DNA of 64,000 nucleotides from Frondihabitans sp. Leaf304 (GTDB taxonomy: Bacteria; Actinomycetota; Actinomycetes; Actinomycetales; Microbacteriaceae), in assembly GCF_001423105.1 (NCBI RefSeq), contig NZ_LMNV01000002.1:398744-462743 (forward strand), read 5' to 3'. A program made the position numbers and the translations under genes. This document shows, one piece after another, positions 54,268 through 63,611 of this stretch. The notes beneath the pieces are model-generated. The model was given only the letters and a program-made list of their open reading frames with translations, was not told where the DNA came from and searched no databases. The stretch's first letter is position 1, and each line of letters starts with the position of its first letter.

Positions 54268-55200
54268 TTAGCGACGCGGCGCGAGACTGCCCGTGACCTG
54301 CTCGACGAGTGTGCGGCGTGCAGCTCGACCCTCTGGGGTCGGAAGGAGCGGATACACGTGCACCTGCTGGGGAGCTTCGAAGTAGGTGAGATCGGCGCCG
54401 AGAGCCTCGGCTCGCTCGGCGAGCAGGTGAGCGTCGGGATTGAGGATGTCGTGGGTTCCGCTGAACACCGTGATCGGGCCGACCGTGGCCAGGTCGCCCG
54501 AGAGCGGGCTCACCCGGAGGTCGTCGACCGGGAGCTCGCCGCGCCAGAGGTCGGCATAGACGATGCCGCCCGGTCGAGCGAGCCACGGGTCGTGCGGCTG
54601 CACGACGGGGATGCCGGGGTTCGTGAAGGAGAGGTCGAGGGCCGGCGAGATGAGGATCGTCCGCGCCGGGGCGACACTGTGTTCGGCCTGCAGGAGGAGC
54701 GCGGCAGAGAGAGCGATCTGCCCTCCGGCCGAGTCTCCGGCGAGAACCGCTCCCCCAAGGCGTCCGTGGACATCGAGGGCGATGCGAGTGACCTGCTCGA
54801 CGACCTCGCCGGCGGTGCCGAACGGTGCCAACGGGTAGATCGGCACGGTGACCTCGACGTCGGCCTCGCGGGCGATCTGCGCGATCAGACTCCAGTGCTG
54901 GGTGACGATCTCGTTGACCCAGGCCCCACCGTGCAGGTAGACGACGCCGACGCGAGGGGCTGCGCCGGGCGTGGAGCCGGGCGAACTCGACCCGCTCGGC
55001 GTGACCGTGTAGATCGGCCACCCGCTGCTGCGGTCGAGAGCGACGTGCACTCCCCGAAGCCGCGCCGGTGGGGCAAAGGGTTGCGGGCGGATCCTTCGGT
55101 CTTCGATGTGGGCGCGTGCCTTCTCGGCGTCGACGAACGTGGCATTGGCGCGGGCGACACGAAGGAGGGCGGCGACCCCTCGGGCTGCGATGCTCGGCAT
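54268..55200 (-). CDS. Alpha/beta hydrolase, HSL-type esterase
   Basis: A 310-residue hydrolase of the hormone-sensitive lipase group. The oxyanion motif is YLHGGAWV, the nucleophile Ser sits in LAGDSAGGQIAL, the acid is likely Asp in SGTHDILNPDA, and His is in QQVHVYPLLP. It probably hydrolyses carboxyl esters; the substrate is unknown. ATG 55200 follows TAGGCT with 7 nt between and no Shine-Dalgarno sequence. The TetR gene lies downstream on the same strand but has its own promoter. Confidence 0.88.
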   Translation of the reverse strand: MPSIAARGVAALLRVARANATFVDAEKARAHIEDRRIRPQPFAPPARLRGVHVALDRSSGWPIYTVTPSGSSSPGSTPGAAPRVGVVYLHGGAWVNEIVTQHWSLIAQIAREADVEVTVPIYPLAPFGTAGEVVEQVTRIALDVHGRLGGAVLAGDSAGGQIALSAALLLQAEHSVAPARTILISPALDLSFTNPGIPVVQPHDPWLARPGGIVYADLWRGELPVDDLRVSPLSGDLATVGPITVFSGTHDILNPDAHLLAERAEALGADLTYFEAPQQVHVYPLLPTPEGRAARRTLVEQVTGSLAPRR

Positions 55201-55257
55201 GGGGTCGAGCCTAGGCCGCGAGTCTGATGACAGGAGGTCTTCCGGAGCGCGCTGCGC

Positions 55258-56025
55258 TCACGGGCCGCACGGGGCGTTGTCGATGCGCGGCTCGCCGGGG
55301 TTCCAGGGCCAGGTGAAGGGGGCGCTGGCCGGTTGGTGGTCGTAGATCGGATCTCCGTACGACGACAGGCCCCAGAAAATGGTCTCGTCAGAGGCCGTGC
55401 AGCGGAGGAAAGCCACGGAGGTGTAGACGCCCCGCTCGATCACTGCCGCGACGATGTCGTCGATGGCGTAGGCGGCGCGGATGACTTCGAACCGGCCATC
55501 GGCGACGCGTGCGCGGATGGCCTGGTCTGCGGCTTCCATGTCGAGATAGGTCGTGCCGGGTCGAAGGTCGTTTGGCCGCCGTGGCGCGACTACTTCGGTA
55601 TCGCAGACCGGGCAGGAGTCGCGATTCGCCTCCGTCGAGTTGACGTCACGTCGCTCCGGAATCGGGTAGTCGCGGTCGGGACCGTACCTGACCTCGTGAC
55701 CGGAATGCTCGCGGAGGCGCTGGATTACCTCAGCGGCGCGTCCCCGCAGAGCGACGGGGACGACGCCGTCCCACAGCTCAGGACGCGGAACCAGGACTTC
55801 TGGTTTTCGACCCGTGTCTTGGGTGATGAATCTCATCCGTCCACGCCATTCGGAATACACGATGGCGCGCGTGTCGTCGGGAGTTTTGCGCTCCGCCGCC
55901 CACGACAGCGCATAGCCGCCGCCCCGATAGAAGACTTTGTCAGCCTTGGAAGGCGACGCCGGCCGGCCCGGCTCTAAGGGGACTCCAGGAACGACGAGAC
56001 CGTCAGCTGCTCGCTTCCACCACAT
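55258..56025 (-). CDS. Hypothetical protein
   Basis: A 255-residue soluble protein I do not recognise. The first half is rich in Arg/Trp/aromatic residues (KVFYRGGGYALSWAAERKT, YSEWRGRMRFITQDTG). The middle has a lone CPVC pair (DSCPVCDTEVVAPRR), and the end has FLRCTASDETIFWGLSSYGDPIYD. There is no signal peptide and no membrane helix. The ATG at 56025 follows CATAGT with 6 nt between. It is flanked by the esterase and tRNA-Val; proximity to a tRNA and lack of family similarity would fit a recently acquired gene, but GC content and codon use look ordinary. Confidence 0.6.
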   Translation of the reverse strand: MWWKRAADGLVVPGVPLEPGRPASPSKADKVFYRGGGYALSWAAERKTPDDTRAIVYSEWRGRMRFITQDTGRKPEVLVPRPELWDGVVPVALRGRAAEVIQRLREHSGHEVRYGPDRDYPIPERRDVNSTEANRDSCPVCDTEVVAPRRPNDLRPGTTYLDMEAADQAIRARVADGRFEVIRAAYAIDDIVAAVIERGVYTSVAFLRCTASDETIFWGLSSYGDPIYDHQPASAPFTWPWNPGEPRIDNAPCGP

Positions 56026-56083
56026 GACTCGACTATGCCAGGTGTGGGAGCGGTGCTGTGCGGCCCGCTTGACTGTGCTGAGG

Positions 56084-56156
56084 TGGGCCCTACCGGGCTC
56101 GAACCGATGACATCCACGGTGTAAACGTGGCGCTCTACCAACTGAGCTAAAGGCCC
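56084..56156 (-). tRNA. tRNA-Val(UAC)
   Basis: A 73-nt cloverleaf on the minus strand. Acceptor GGGCCTT pairs with AGGGCCC (one G-U pair), the D arm contains AGCTCAGTTGGTAGAGC, the anticodon stem is CCACG/CGTGG with loop TTTACAC and anticodon TAC, and the T arm is ATCGG-TTCGAGC-CCGGT. The discriminator is A and CCA is not encoded. It reads GUA codons. Confidence 0.96.
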
Positions 56157-56216
56157 GCTGCGTCGTGACGACGAGCGTGCGTCAATGCTAGCGGAACGAA
56201 TTCGACGAACTCGAGC

Positions 56217-56275
56217 GGATCGGCCGATGTCGCGCGCCGCGGCGATGTGACGGTGGCCGATTTACGCGAGGTCGC
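56217..56275. repeat. Single dispersed copy of the parC-parE repeat
   Basis: GATCGGCCGATGTCGCGCGC... shares GGCCGATGTC, CGCCGCGGC and GGCCGATT(T/C) blocks, in the same order and spacing, with the half-units at 13128-13585. It lies between tRNA-Val and the peroxiredoxin gene, an otherwise empty 155-bp gap. Confidence 0.6.
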
Positions 56276-56312
56276 GATCTTAGGAGACAGGCCCCTCTGG
56301 GAGAGGACAGGC

Positions 56313-56786
56313 TCAGACGACGACGGGCACCAGGGCGTCGAGCGAGGCGCGGTAGTCGGCCATGTCGCGCGCCTGCCCGGGAGCGGTCACGAACTGCTCC
56401 TGGATCACGCCGTCGATGTCGATCAAGAAGGTCGCACGGTTGGCAAAGCCCTTGTGCTCCAAGAAGACGCCGTATTCCTTAGCGACTTCGCCGTGGGGCC
56501 AGAAGTCGGCAAGGAGGTTGAATTCGTAGCCCTCGGCCTCGGCGAACGAGCGCAGGGTTGCCTTGGAGTCGACGGAGATGCCGATCAGCTCGACGCGGTG
56601 GTCTTGGAAGAGACCGATGTTGTCGCGGAGTTGGCACAGCTCGGTGGTGCAGGTGCTCGAGAAGGCGAGGGGAAAGAACACGAGGGCAACGGGCTTGACC
56701 CCGCGGAACTCCGACAGCCGGATGTGCTCGCCGAACTGGTTCGGCAGATCGAAGTCCGGTGCCTGGATGTCGTTCTCCAGAGCCAT
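56313..56786 (-). CDS. AhpE-like peroxiredoxin
   Basis: A 157-residue thiol peroxidase. The peroxidatic Cys46 is in FPLAFSSTCTTELCQLRDN, with Cys51 five residues later as a possible resolving residue; the FPLAF and RDN context matches mycobacterial AhpE. The C-terminal half has the thioredoxin-fold marks RATFLIDIDGVIQ. I start at ATG 56786, with GGAAAGGAAGCG upstream, rather than 14 codons earlier. It is divergent from aceE across about 280 bp. It probably reduces peroxides or peroxynitrite in the cytoplasm. Confidence 0.9.
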   Translation of the reverse strand: MALENDIQAPDFDLPNQFGEHIRLSEFRGVKPVALVFFPLAFSSTCTTELCQLRDNIGLFQDHRVELIGISVDSKATLRSFAEAEGYEFNLLADFWPHGEVAKEYGVFLEHKGFANRATFLIDIDGVIQEQFVTAPGQARDMADYRASLDALVPVVV

Positions 56787-57066
56787 GTCGCGCTTCCTTT
56801 CGCGCCGCGGGTTTGGCGGTGTGTTCACGAGGCCGGACCCGGTGGGGCCGCGGCACGAGCGACAACACTACGCCCGGAGCCCCGCAAAGCAAGTGGCCGA
56901 GGATCCGACGTGGCTGAGAAGCACTGACGGCGCGGGTCACTAGAGTGGTCGGGTCGGGATCCTCCCGTCCTCACCCCTGGACGACGAAGTACCGGCAGCT
57001 CTGTGGCTTTTCATGTGGCCCGGGGTAAAAAAGCATCATGTTCCCCACAAAAGAACGAGGTCAAGG

Positions 57067-59811
57067 GTGTCGGTAAACGGTCAGGATCCCTATTCGGTCG
57101 ACGATTTCGATCGGGATCCCGAAGAGACCGCGGAGTGGAAGGAGTCGCTCGACGGTCTCGTCGCGACTCACGGCCACGAGCGGGCTCGCGAGATCATGCT
57201 CAGTCTCCTGTCGAGGTCGCGCGACCTGCACGTCAACGTGCCGATGGTGCCCACCACCGACTACATCAACACGATCGCCGTCGAGAACGAGCCCGCGTTC
57301 CCCGGTGACGAAGACCTCGAGCGTCGCTACCGCAAGTGGATCCGCTGGAACGCGGCCATCACCGTGCACCGCGCGCAGCGGCCCGGCATCTCGGTCGGCG
57401 GCCACATCTCGACCTACGCCTCTTCGGCCGCGCTGTACGAGGTCGGCTACAACCACTTCTTCCGTGCCCAGGGTGCTCCGGGTGGTGGCGACCAGATCTT
57501 CTTCCAGGGCCACGCCTCCCCCGGCATGTACGCCCGCTCATTCCTCGAGGGTCGCCTCGACGAGCACGCTCTCGACGGCTTCCGCCAAGAGAAGTCGCAC
57601 GGCGACGGCGGCTTGTCGTCGTACCCGCACCCGCGCCTCATGCCCGACTACTGGCAGTTCCCGACCGTGTCTATGGGTCTCGGCCCGATCAACGCGATCT
57701 ACCAGGCGCAGCAGGCGAAATACCTCACCAACCGCGGCATCAAAGACGCCTCTGACCAGCAGGTCTGGGCGTTCCTCGGCGACGGCGAGCTCGACGAGGT
57801 CGAGAGCCGCGGGCAGCTGCAGGTCGCTGCCAACGACGGGCTCGACAACCTCAACTTCGTGATCAACTGCAACCTGCAGCGTCTCGACGGCCCCGTGCGC
57901 GGTAACGGCAAGATCATCCAGGAGCTCGAGAGCTTCTTCCGCGGGGCCGGATGGAACGTCATCAAGGTCGTCTGGGGTCGCGAATGGGACGAGCTGCTGT
58001 CGCGCGACGACGACGGCGCGTTGCTCAACCTCATGAACCGCACGCCCGACGGCGACTACCAGACCTACAAGGCCGAGTCGGGTGCCTACGTCCGCGAGAA
58101 CTTCTTCGGACGCGACCCGAAGGCCCTCGAGCTGGTCAAGAACTACTCCGACGACGACGTCTGGCACCTCAAGCGCGGTGGCCACGACTACCGCAAGGTC
58201 TACGCGGCCTACAAGGCAGCGGTCGAGCACAAGGGCCAGCCGACGGTCATCCTCGCCAAGACGGTCAAGGGCTACGGCCTCGGCCCGTCGTTCGAGGGCC
58301 GCAACGCGACCCACCAGATGAAGAAGCTGACCCTCGACGGGCTGAAGGCGTTCCGCGACGAGATGAGCATCCCCATCTCCGACGCGACGCTCGAAGAGAA
58401 CCCCTACCTCCCGCCGTACTACCACCCCGGTCAGAACGACGAAGCGATCGAGTACCTGCAGGCGCGTCGCCGCGAACTCGGCGGGTACATCCCCGAGCGT
58501 CGCAGCAAATACACGCAGATCCCGGTGCCCGAAGAGAATTCGTACGCGATCGTCAAGAAGGGCTCGGGCAAGCAAGAGATCGCCACGACGATGGCCTTCG
58601 CCCGCCTGCTGAAAGACCTGCTCCGTGCGCCCGACTTCGGTCACCGCATCGTGCCGATCATTCCCGACGAGGCGCGCACGTTCGGCATGGATGCCTACTT
58701 CCCGACGTCCAAGATCTACAACCCCAACGGCCAGACCTACACGTCGGTCGACCGTGAGCAGCTCCTCGCTTACAAAGAGAGCCCGCAGGGGCAGATCATC
58801 CACGTCGGCATCAACGAGGCGGGCGCGTTCGCAGCGTTCACCGCGGCCGGCACGAGCTACTCGACTCAGGGCGAGCCGCTCATCCCGGTCTACGTCTTCT
58901 ACTCGATGTTCGGCTTCCAGCGCACGGGTGACGCCATGTGGGCGGCCGGCGACCAGATGGCGCGCGGCTTCATCATCGGCGCGACGGCGGGTCGCACGAC
59001 CCTGACCGGTGAAGGCCTCCAGCACGCCGACGGCCACTCGCAGCTACTCGCTTCGACCAACCCCGCGGTGGTCAGCTACGACCCGGCCTACGGCTACGAG
59101 ATCGGCCACATCGTCAAGGCCGGCATCGAGCGCATGTACGGCACCGACGACGAGGGCAACGCGACGCACAGCGACCCCAACGTCATGTACTACATCACCG
59201 TCTACAACGAGCCGATGCAGCAACCGGCCGAGCCCGAGGGCGTCGACGTCGAGGGGATCACCCGCGGAATTCACCGGATCAAGTCGGCCGAGAACCTCGG
59301 CCCCCGTGCCCAGCTTCTCGCGTCGGGTGTCGGTGTGCCGTGGGCTCTCGAGGCGCAGCAGCTCCTCGCCGAAGACTGGAACGTCGCGGCCGACGTCTGG
59401 AGCGTCACGAGCTGGACCGAGCTGCGCCGCGACGGCCTCGCCGCCGACGAGCACAACTTCCTCTACCCGAACGACGAGCCGAAGAAGGCCTACGTCACTG
59501 AGAAGCTCGAGGGCACCGAGGGCCCGGTCATCGCGGTCTCCGACTTCATGCACGCGGTGCAAGACCAGATCCGTCAGTTCGTTCCGAGCGACTACTACAC
59601 GCTCGGTGCCGACGGCTTCGGTTTCTCGGACACTCGCCCCGCCGCCCGTCGCTTCTTCAAGATCGACGGCCCGTCGATGGTGGTCCGCACCCTGCAGGCT
59701 CTCGCCAAGCGTGGCGAAGTCGACCCGAGCGTCGTGCAGCAGGCGATCGACCGCTACCAGCTCCACGAGGTGACGGCCGGAACCTCCGGCTCCGCCGGCG
59801 GGGAGAGCTGA
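57067..59811 (+). CDS. aceE: Pyruvate dehydrogenase E1 (homodimeric)
   Basis: A 914-residue E1 that decarboxylates pyruvate with thiamine diphosphate and acetylates lipoyl-E2. The TPP/Mg motif is [14 protein letters not shown]...NLNFVINCN; other AceE marks are [21 protein letters not shown] (split here by family alignment), [15 protein letters not shown] and [17 protein letters not shown]. The GTG at 57067 gives [18 protein letters not shown] lies 8-11 nt upstream. Upstream codons lack similarity. E2 and E3 partners are at 25-27 kb. It ends 7 nt before fasR, which starts the fatty acid cluster, linking acetyl-CoA supply to its use. Confidence 0.96.
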   Translation: MSVNGQDPYSVDDFDRDPEETAEWKESLDGLVATHGHERAREIMLSLLSRSRDLHVNVPMVPTTDYINTIAVENEPAFPGDEDLERRYRKWIRWNAAITVHRAQRPGISVGGHISTYASSAALYEVGYNHFFRAQGAPGGGDQIFFQGHASPGMYARSFLEGRLDEHALDGFRQEKSHGDGGLSSYPHPRLMPDYWQFPTVSMGLGPINAIYQAQQAKYLTNRGIKDASDQQVWAFLGDGELDEVESRGQLQVAANDGLDNLNFVINCNLQRLDGPVRGNGKIIQELESFFRGAGWNVIKVVWGREWDELLSRDDDGALLNLMNRTPDGDYQTYKAESGAYVRENFFGRDPKALELVKNYSDDDVWHLKRGGHDYRKVYAAYKAAVEHKGQPTVILAKTVKGYGLGPSFEGRNATHQMKKLTLDGLKAFRDEMSIPISDATLEENPYLPPYYHPGQNDEAIEYLQARRRELGGYIPERRSKYTQIPVPEENSYAIVKKGSGKQEIATTMAFARLLKDLLRAPDFGHRIVPIIPDEARTFGMDAYFPTSKIYNPNGQTYTSVDREQLLAYKESPQGQIIHVGINEAGAFAAFTAAGTSYSTQGEPLIPVYVFYSMFGFQRTGDAMWAAGDQMARGFIIGATAGRTTLTGEGLQHADGHSQLLASTNPAVVSYDPAYGYEIGHIVKAGIERMYGTDDEGNATHSDPNVMYYITVYNEPMQQPAEPEGVDVEGITRGIHRIKSAENLGPRAQLLASGVGVPWALEAQQLLAEDWNVAADVWSVTSWTELRRDGLAADEHNFLYPNDEPKKAYVTEKLEGTEGPVIAVSDFMHAVQDQIRQFVPSDYYTLGADGFGFSDTRPAARRFFKIDGPSMVVRTLQALAKRGEVDPSVVQQAIDRYQLHEVTAGTSGSAGGES

Positions 59812-59818
59812 TCCGGTC

Positions 59819-61108
59819 GTGAGCGCCTCGCGCACTCAAGACCCAGCGGCGAAGCAGAAGACGCTGGCGTGGTTGCGCACGGTGTCGGGTGAGTTCGCCA
59901 CGGCGACCATCAAGAAGCTCGACGAGACGCTGCCCTGGTACGGCTCCATGCCACCGGGGCGGCGTTCCGCCGTCGGCCTCGTGGCACAGGCGGGCATCAC
60001 GTCGTTCATCAGCTGGTTCGACGACCCCAAGGCCACGCCTTGGATCGCCGCCGACGTCTTCGGCGCGGCACCGCGCGAGCTGCTCCGAAGCGTCAGCCTG
60101 CAGCAGACGCTCCAGCTGATCCGCGTGACCTGCGAAGTGGTCGAAGACCGTGTGCAAGATCGCGACAGCTTCCTGCGCGAGGCGATCCTGCTTTACTCGC
60201 GAGAGATCGCCTTCGCCGCGGCCGACGTGTACGCCCGAGCCGCCGAGGCTCGTGGCCTGTGGGACGCCCGTCTCGAAGCTCTCGTCGTCGACTCGATCCT
60301 GTCGGGCGAATACGACGACGAGCTTCCGTCGCGCATCGCGGCTCTCGGCTGGCACGGCCATGGAGCCGTCTCCGTGCTCGTCGGCACGGCGCCCCGCATG
60401 CTCGACGTCGATGTGCTGCGCCGGACGGCGCGCCACCTCGACGCCGACGTGCTCATCGGGGTGCAGGGCTCGCGGCTCGTTCTCGTGATCGGGCGCGCCG
60501 ACTCCGACGATGCAACCGAAGGATCCCCCGGCTCGGCCTCCCCCGCCACGACTCTCCCGGCAGTGGCGTCGGGTTCTGCGGGCTCGACGAAGCACCACCC
60601 CACCTTCACCGAGATCGCCTTGGCCCTCGAGCCGGGGTTCGGCGACGGGCCCCTGGTGCTCGGGCACGAAGTCCCCGGCCTCGTCGACGCCTCCGGCAGT
60701 GCCAAGGCCGCTCTCGCCGGTTTCGCGGTCGCGCGCTCGTGGCGCAACGCGCCCCGGCCGGCGCAGGCCGACGACCTCCTTCCCGAGCGCGCCCTCGCCG
60801 GAGACCCTGTGGCGCGGTCGACACTCGTCAACCGCATCTATCGGCCTCTCAAGGCGCACTCCTCCGAACTGCTGGCGACTCTCTGGTGCTATCTCGACAA
60901 CGGTCGATCGCTCGAGGCGACCGCCCGCGAGCTCTTCGTGCACCCGAATACCGTGCGCTATCGACTCAAGCGCGTCACCGACGTGATCGGCTGGGACGCC
61001 ACCGGTGCGCGAGAAGCCCTCATTCTGCAGTCGGCTCTCATCCTCGGCTCGATCGCCGACCCGGATGCACCGACGAAGTCGACTCGCAAGGCACCGGGCG
61101 CCAAGTGA
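59819..61108 (+). CDS. fasR: Fatty acid synthesis regulator, PucR-like
   Basis: A 429-residue transcription factor. The C-terminal HTH_30 domain is clear (GRSLEATARELFVHPNTVRYRLKRV, about 370-395), and the N-terminal two thirds is the ligand/dimer region of PucR/CdaR-like proteins. In Streptomyces the orthologue in this position, FasR, activates the fabD-fabH-acpP-fabF operon downstream. The GTG start at 59819 lies 7 nt after the aceE stop, so it is likely cotranscribed with aceE. An extra Ser/Ala-rich insert (about 237-262) interrupts the ligand region. Confidence 0.88.
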   Translation: MSASRTQDPAAKQKTLAWLRTVSGEFATATIKKLDETLPWYGSMPPGRRSAVGLVAQAGITSFISWFDDPKATPWIAADVFGAAPRELLRSVSLQQTLQLIRVTCEVVEDRVQDRDSFLREAILLYSREIAFAAADVYARAAEARGLWDARLEALVVDSILSGEYDDELPSRIAALGWHGHGAVSVLVGTAPRMLDVDVLRRTARHLDADVLIGVQGSRLVLVIGRADSDDATEGSPGSASPATTLPAVASGSAGSTKHHPTFTEIALALEPGFGDGPLVLGHEVPGLVDASGSAKAALAGFAVARSWRNAPRPAQADDLLPERALAGDPVARSTLVNRIYRPLKAHSSELLATLWCYLDNGRSLEATARELFVHPNTVRYRLKRVTDVIGWDATGAREALILQSALILGSIADPDAPTKSTRKAPGAK

Positions 61109-61205
61109 TTCGACTCTCCCGTGTGACGACTTCGCACAACGGTTTCGCCGATTCTTGGTCGAGTCGCCACACCGCCCCGGTCCGAATGATTGGCAGGATA
61201 GACCG

Positions 61206-62144
61206 GTGATCGTTCTCGTAGCCCCCGGGCAAGGTTCGCAGACCCCCGGCTTCCTCTCCTCTTGGATTACCGACCCGACGCTCAAGGAGCAGCTCGAGCA
61301 GCTCTCGGAGGCCTCCGGCGTCGATCTCGTCGCCCACGGCACCACTTCCGACGCCGACACCATTCGCGACACCGCGGTGGCTCAGCCCCTCATCGTCGCC
61401 GCAGGGCTGCTCACGGCTCGGGCTCTCTTCGAGCGCGTCTCCCCCGGCGCCATCGCGGGCGTGGCCGGGCACTCCGTCGGCGAGTTGACCGCCGCCGCCC
61501 TGGCCGGTGTCGTCACCGAGGCCGATGCCGTGTCTCTCGTCACCGTTCGGGCTCGGGCGATGGCCGAAGCGGCGGCCGCGGCCCCCACCGGCATGAGCGC
61601 CGTGCTGGGAGGCGACGAGGCGGAACTCCTCGCCCTGCTCGACGACCTGGGCCTCCAGCCCGCCAACTTCAACGGTGGCGGCCAGATCGTCGTCGCCGGC
61701 GACCTCGACGCCCTCGCCGCCCTGGCCGACGCGCCGCCGGCCAAGGCGCGGGTCATCCCGCTCAAGGTCGCCGGCGCCTTCCACACGCGCTTCATGTCGA
61801 CGGCTGTCGAGCCGCTCCGCGTGGCGGTTGCGGGCGTCTCGGTGAGCGACCCCGCTACCCGGCTCTGGTCGAACGCCTCCGGCGACGAGATCAGCGGGGG
61901 CCGTGAATTCTTCGACCTCCTCGTGGGCCAGGTAGCAAGCCCGGTTCGCTGGGACAAGACCATGGAGTCGTTCCAGGCGGCCGGTATCACCGGCCTCATC
62001 GAACTCGCTCCGGCCGGAGCCCTGACGGGCCTGGCAAAGCGCGGACTGCGCGCCCCCGACGGCGGCAAGCTTCCGACCGTCGCCATTACTTCACCCGACG
62101 ACCTCCAGGCCGCCGTCGATCTGCTCGAGGGAGCTTCTGCATGA
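61206..62144 (+). CDS. fabD: Malonyl-CoA:ACP transacylase
   Basis: A 312-residue acyltransferase that moves malonyl from CoA to ACP. It has the APGQGSQ opening, the nucleophile Ser90 in GVAGHSVGE, and the catalytic His in GAFHTRFM. The GTG at 61206 is the family start (MIVLVAPGQGS); the open frame before it overlaps fasR. CAGGAT ends 6 nt upstream, a possible leaderless promoter internal to the cluster. The 3' end overlaps fabH by 4 nt (ATGA). Confidence 0.95.
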   Translation: MIVLVAPGQGSQTPGFLSSWITDPTLKEQLEQLSEASGVDLVAHGTTSDADTIRDTAVAQPLIVAAGLLTARALFERVSPGAIAGVAGHSVGELTAAALAGVVTEADAVSLVTVRARAMAEAAAAAPTGMSAVLGGDEAELLALLDDLGLQPANFNGGGQIVVAGDLDALAALADAPPAKARVIPLKVAGAFHTRFMSTAVEPLRVAVAGVSVSDPATRLWSNASGDEISGGREFFDLLVGQVASPVRWDKTMESFQAAGITGLIELAPAGALTGLAKRGLRAPDGGKLPTVAITSPDDLQAAVDLLEGASA

Positions 62145-63157
62145 CCAACCCGACACCCGCTCTGCTGCAGAATCCTCAGAGGCAGTTCACCCGGATCCTG
62201 AGCTTCGGCGCAGCCCGCGGCGACGTCGTCGTGCCCAACGCCGACATCATCGAGCCGATCAACTCGTCTGACGAGTGGATCCGGCAGCGTACCGGCGTGA
62301 TCACACGCATGCGAGCGAGCCGAGAGATCGACGCGATCGACCTCGCCGAGACCGCCTCCCGGGAGGCCATCGAGAAGGCGGGCATCGACCCCGCGAAGAT
62401 CGGCGCCGTGCTCGTCGCGACGATCAGCAACACGGTGCCGACGCCGTCGATGGCGGCACTGCTCGCCGAGCGAGTCGGTGCGAACCCGGCCGCTGCGTAC
62501 GACATCAGCGCAGCCTGCGCCGGCTACACCTACGGAATCGCCCAGGCCGACGCGCTCATCAAGTCCGGAATCGCCGAGTACGTGCTCGTCGTGGGGGCCG
62601 AGAAGCTCTCCGACGTCATCGATCCGACCGATCGTTCGATCTCGTTCCTACTCGCCGACGGCGCCGGTGCGGCGATCGTCGGGCCGAGCGAGACCCCCGG
62701 AATCTCGCCCACCGTCTGGGGCTCCGACGGGTCGAAATGGGAGACCATCGGCATGACCGCCACGACGCGCGAATACCGCGAGGGCGCGGGAGAGGTCGCC
62801 TGGCCGACCATTCGCCAGGAGGGCCAGACCGTGTTCCGCTGGGCCGTCTGGGAGATGGCCAAGGTCGCCAAGCAGGCTCTCGAGAAGGCTGGCATCGAGG
62901 CCTCCGACCTCGCCGCCTTCGTGCCACACCAGGCCAACATGCGCATCATCGACGAGTTCGCCAAGCAGCTCAAGCTTCCCGAGACCGTCGCGATCGGTCG
63001 TGACATCGAGACGACCGGCAACACGTCGGCCGCGAGCATTCCCCTGGCCACGCACCGCCTTCTCGCCGAACACCCCGAGCTGTCGGGCGGTCTGGCACTC
63101 CAGATCGGCTTCGGCGCGGGTCTCGTTTTCGGTGCCCAGGTGGTCGTTCTGCCCTGA
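62141..63157 (+). CDS. fabH: Beta-ketoacyl-ACP synthase III
   Basis: A 338-residue condensing enzyme that starts fatty acid chains from an acyl-CoA and malonyl-ACP. The Cys-His-Asn triad is Cys126 (DISAACAGYTYG), His263 (VPHQANMRI) and Asn294 (TTGNTSAAS). Actinobacteria usually make branched chains, so branched acyl-CoA primers are likely. It is translationally coupled to fabD. Confidence 0.96.
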   Translation: MTNPTPALLQNPQRQFTRILSFGAARGDVVVPNADIIEPINSSDEWIRQRTGVITRMRASREIDAIDLAETASREAIEKAGIDPAKIGAVLVATISNTVPTPSMAALLAERVGANPAAAYDISAACAGYTYGIAQADALIKSGIAEYVLVVGAEKLSDVIDPTDRSISFLLADGAGAAIVGPSETPGISPTVWGSDGSKWETIGMTATTREYREGAGEVAWPTIRQEGQTVFRWAVWEMAKVAKQALEKAGIEASDLAAFVPHQANMRIIDEFAKQLKLPETVAIGRDIETTGNTSAASIPLATHRLLAEHPELSGGLALQIGFGAGLVFGAQVVVLP

Positions 63158-63274
63158 CCCCCGAGCACCTCGCACCCGCGGGGCACTCGAACCGGTTCCG
63201 CGCGCCGTGCACCCGCGTGGTAACCGTGCAATAAGATCTACCCGGTCACACCGTCACCCCCAAGGAGAGAAACA

Positions 63275-63523
63275 ATGGCACAGTCCACCGAAGAAGTCCT
63301 GGCCGGCCTGGCCGAGCTCGTCAACGACGAGACGGGTATCGCCACCGACACCGTCGAGATGGACAAGTCGTTCACCGACGACCTCGACATCGACTCCATC
63401 TCGATGATGACCATCGTCGTCAACGCCGAAGAGAAGTTCGACGTCAAGATCCCCGACGACGAGGTCAAGAACCTCAAGACCGTCGGCGATGCAGTCAACT
63501 TCATCACCAAGGCGCAGGGCTAA
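63275..63523 (+). CDS. acpP: Acyl carrier protein
   Basis: An 82-residue acidic ACP. The 4'-phosphopantetheine attachment site is Ser41 in DIDSISMM. AAGGAGAG lies upstream of the ATG. It sits between fabH and fabF and is followed by a hairpin, which would let it be expressed above its neighbours. Confidence 0.97.
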   Translation: MAQSTEEVLAGLAELVNDETGIATDTVEMDKSFTDDLDIDSISMMTIVVNAEEKFDVKIPDDEVKNLKTVGDAVNFITKAQG

Positions 63524-63533
63524 GAGTCCTTCT

Positions 63534-63572
63534 GCTCGGCCCGCGTCCTCTCGACGCGGGCCGAGCGCTGTT
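63534..63572 (+). terminator. Intraoperonic terminator or attenuator after acpP
   Basis: GCTCGGCCCGCGTC, loop CTCTC, GACGCGGGCCGAGC: a 14-bp perfect stem followed by GCTGTTT. It lies between acpP and fabF, so termination is probably partial. Confidence 0.75.
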
Positions 63573-63611
63573 TCCGGGGTGCGCCGCATCCCGACCACTT
63601 AGGAGACCACT

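Noticed and set aside
56084-56156. tRNA-Val as an integration site of a mobile element
   Set aside because: No repeat of the tRNA 3' end, integrase or foreign-looking segment is visible on either side.
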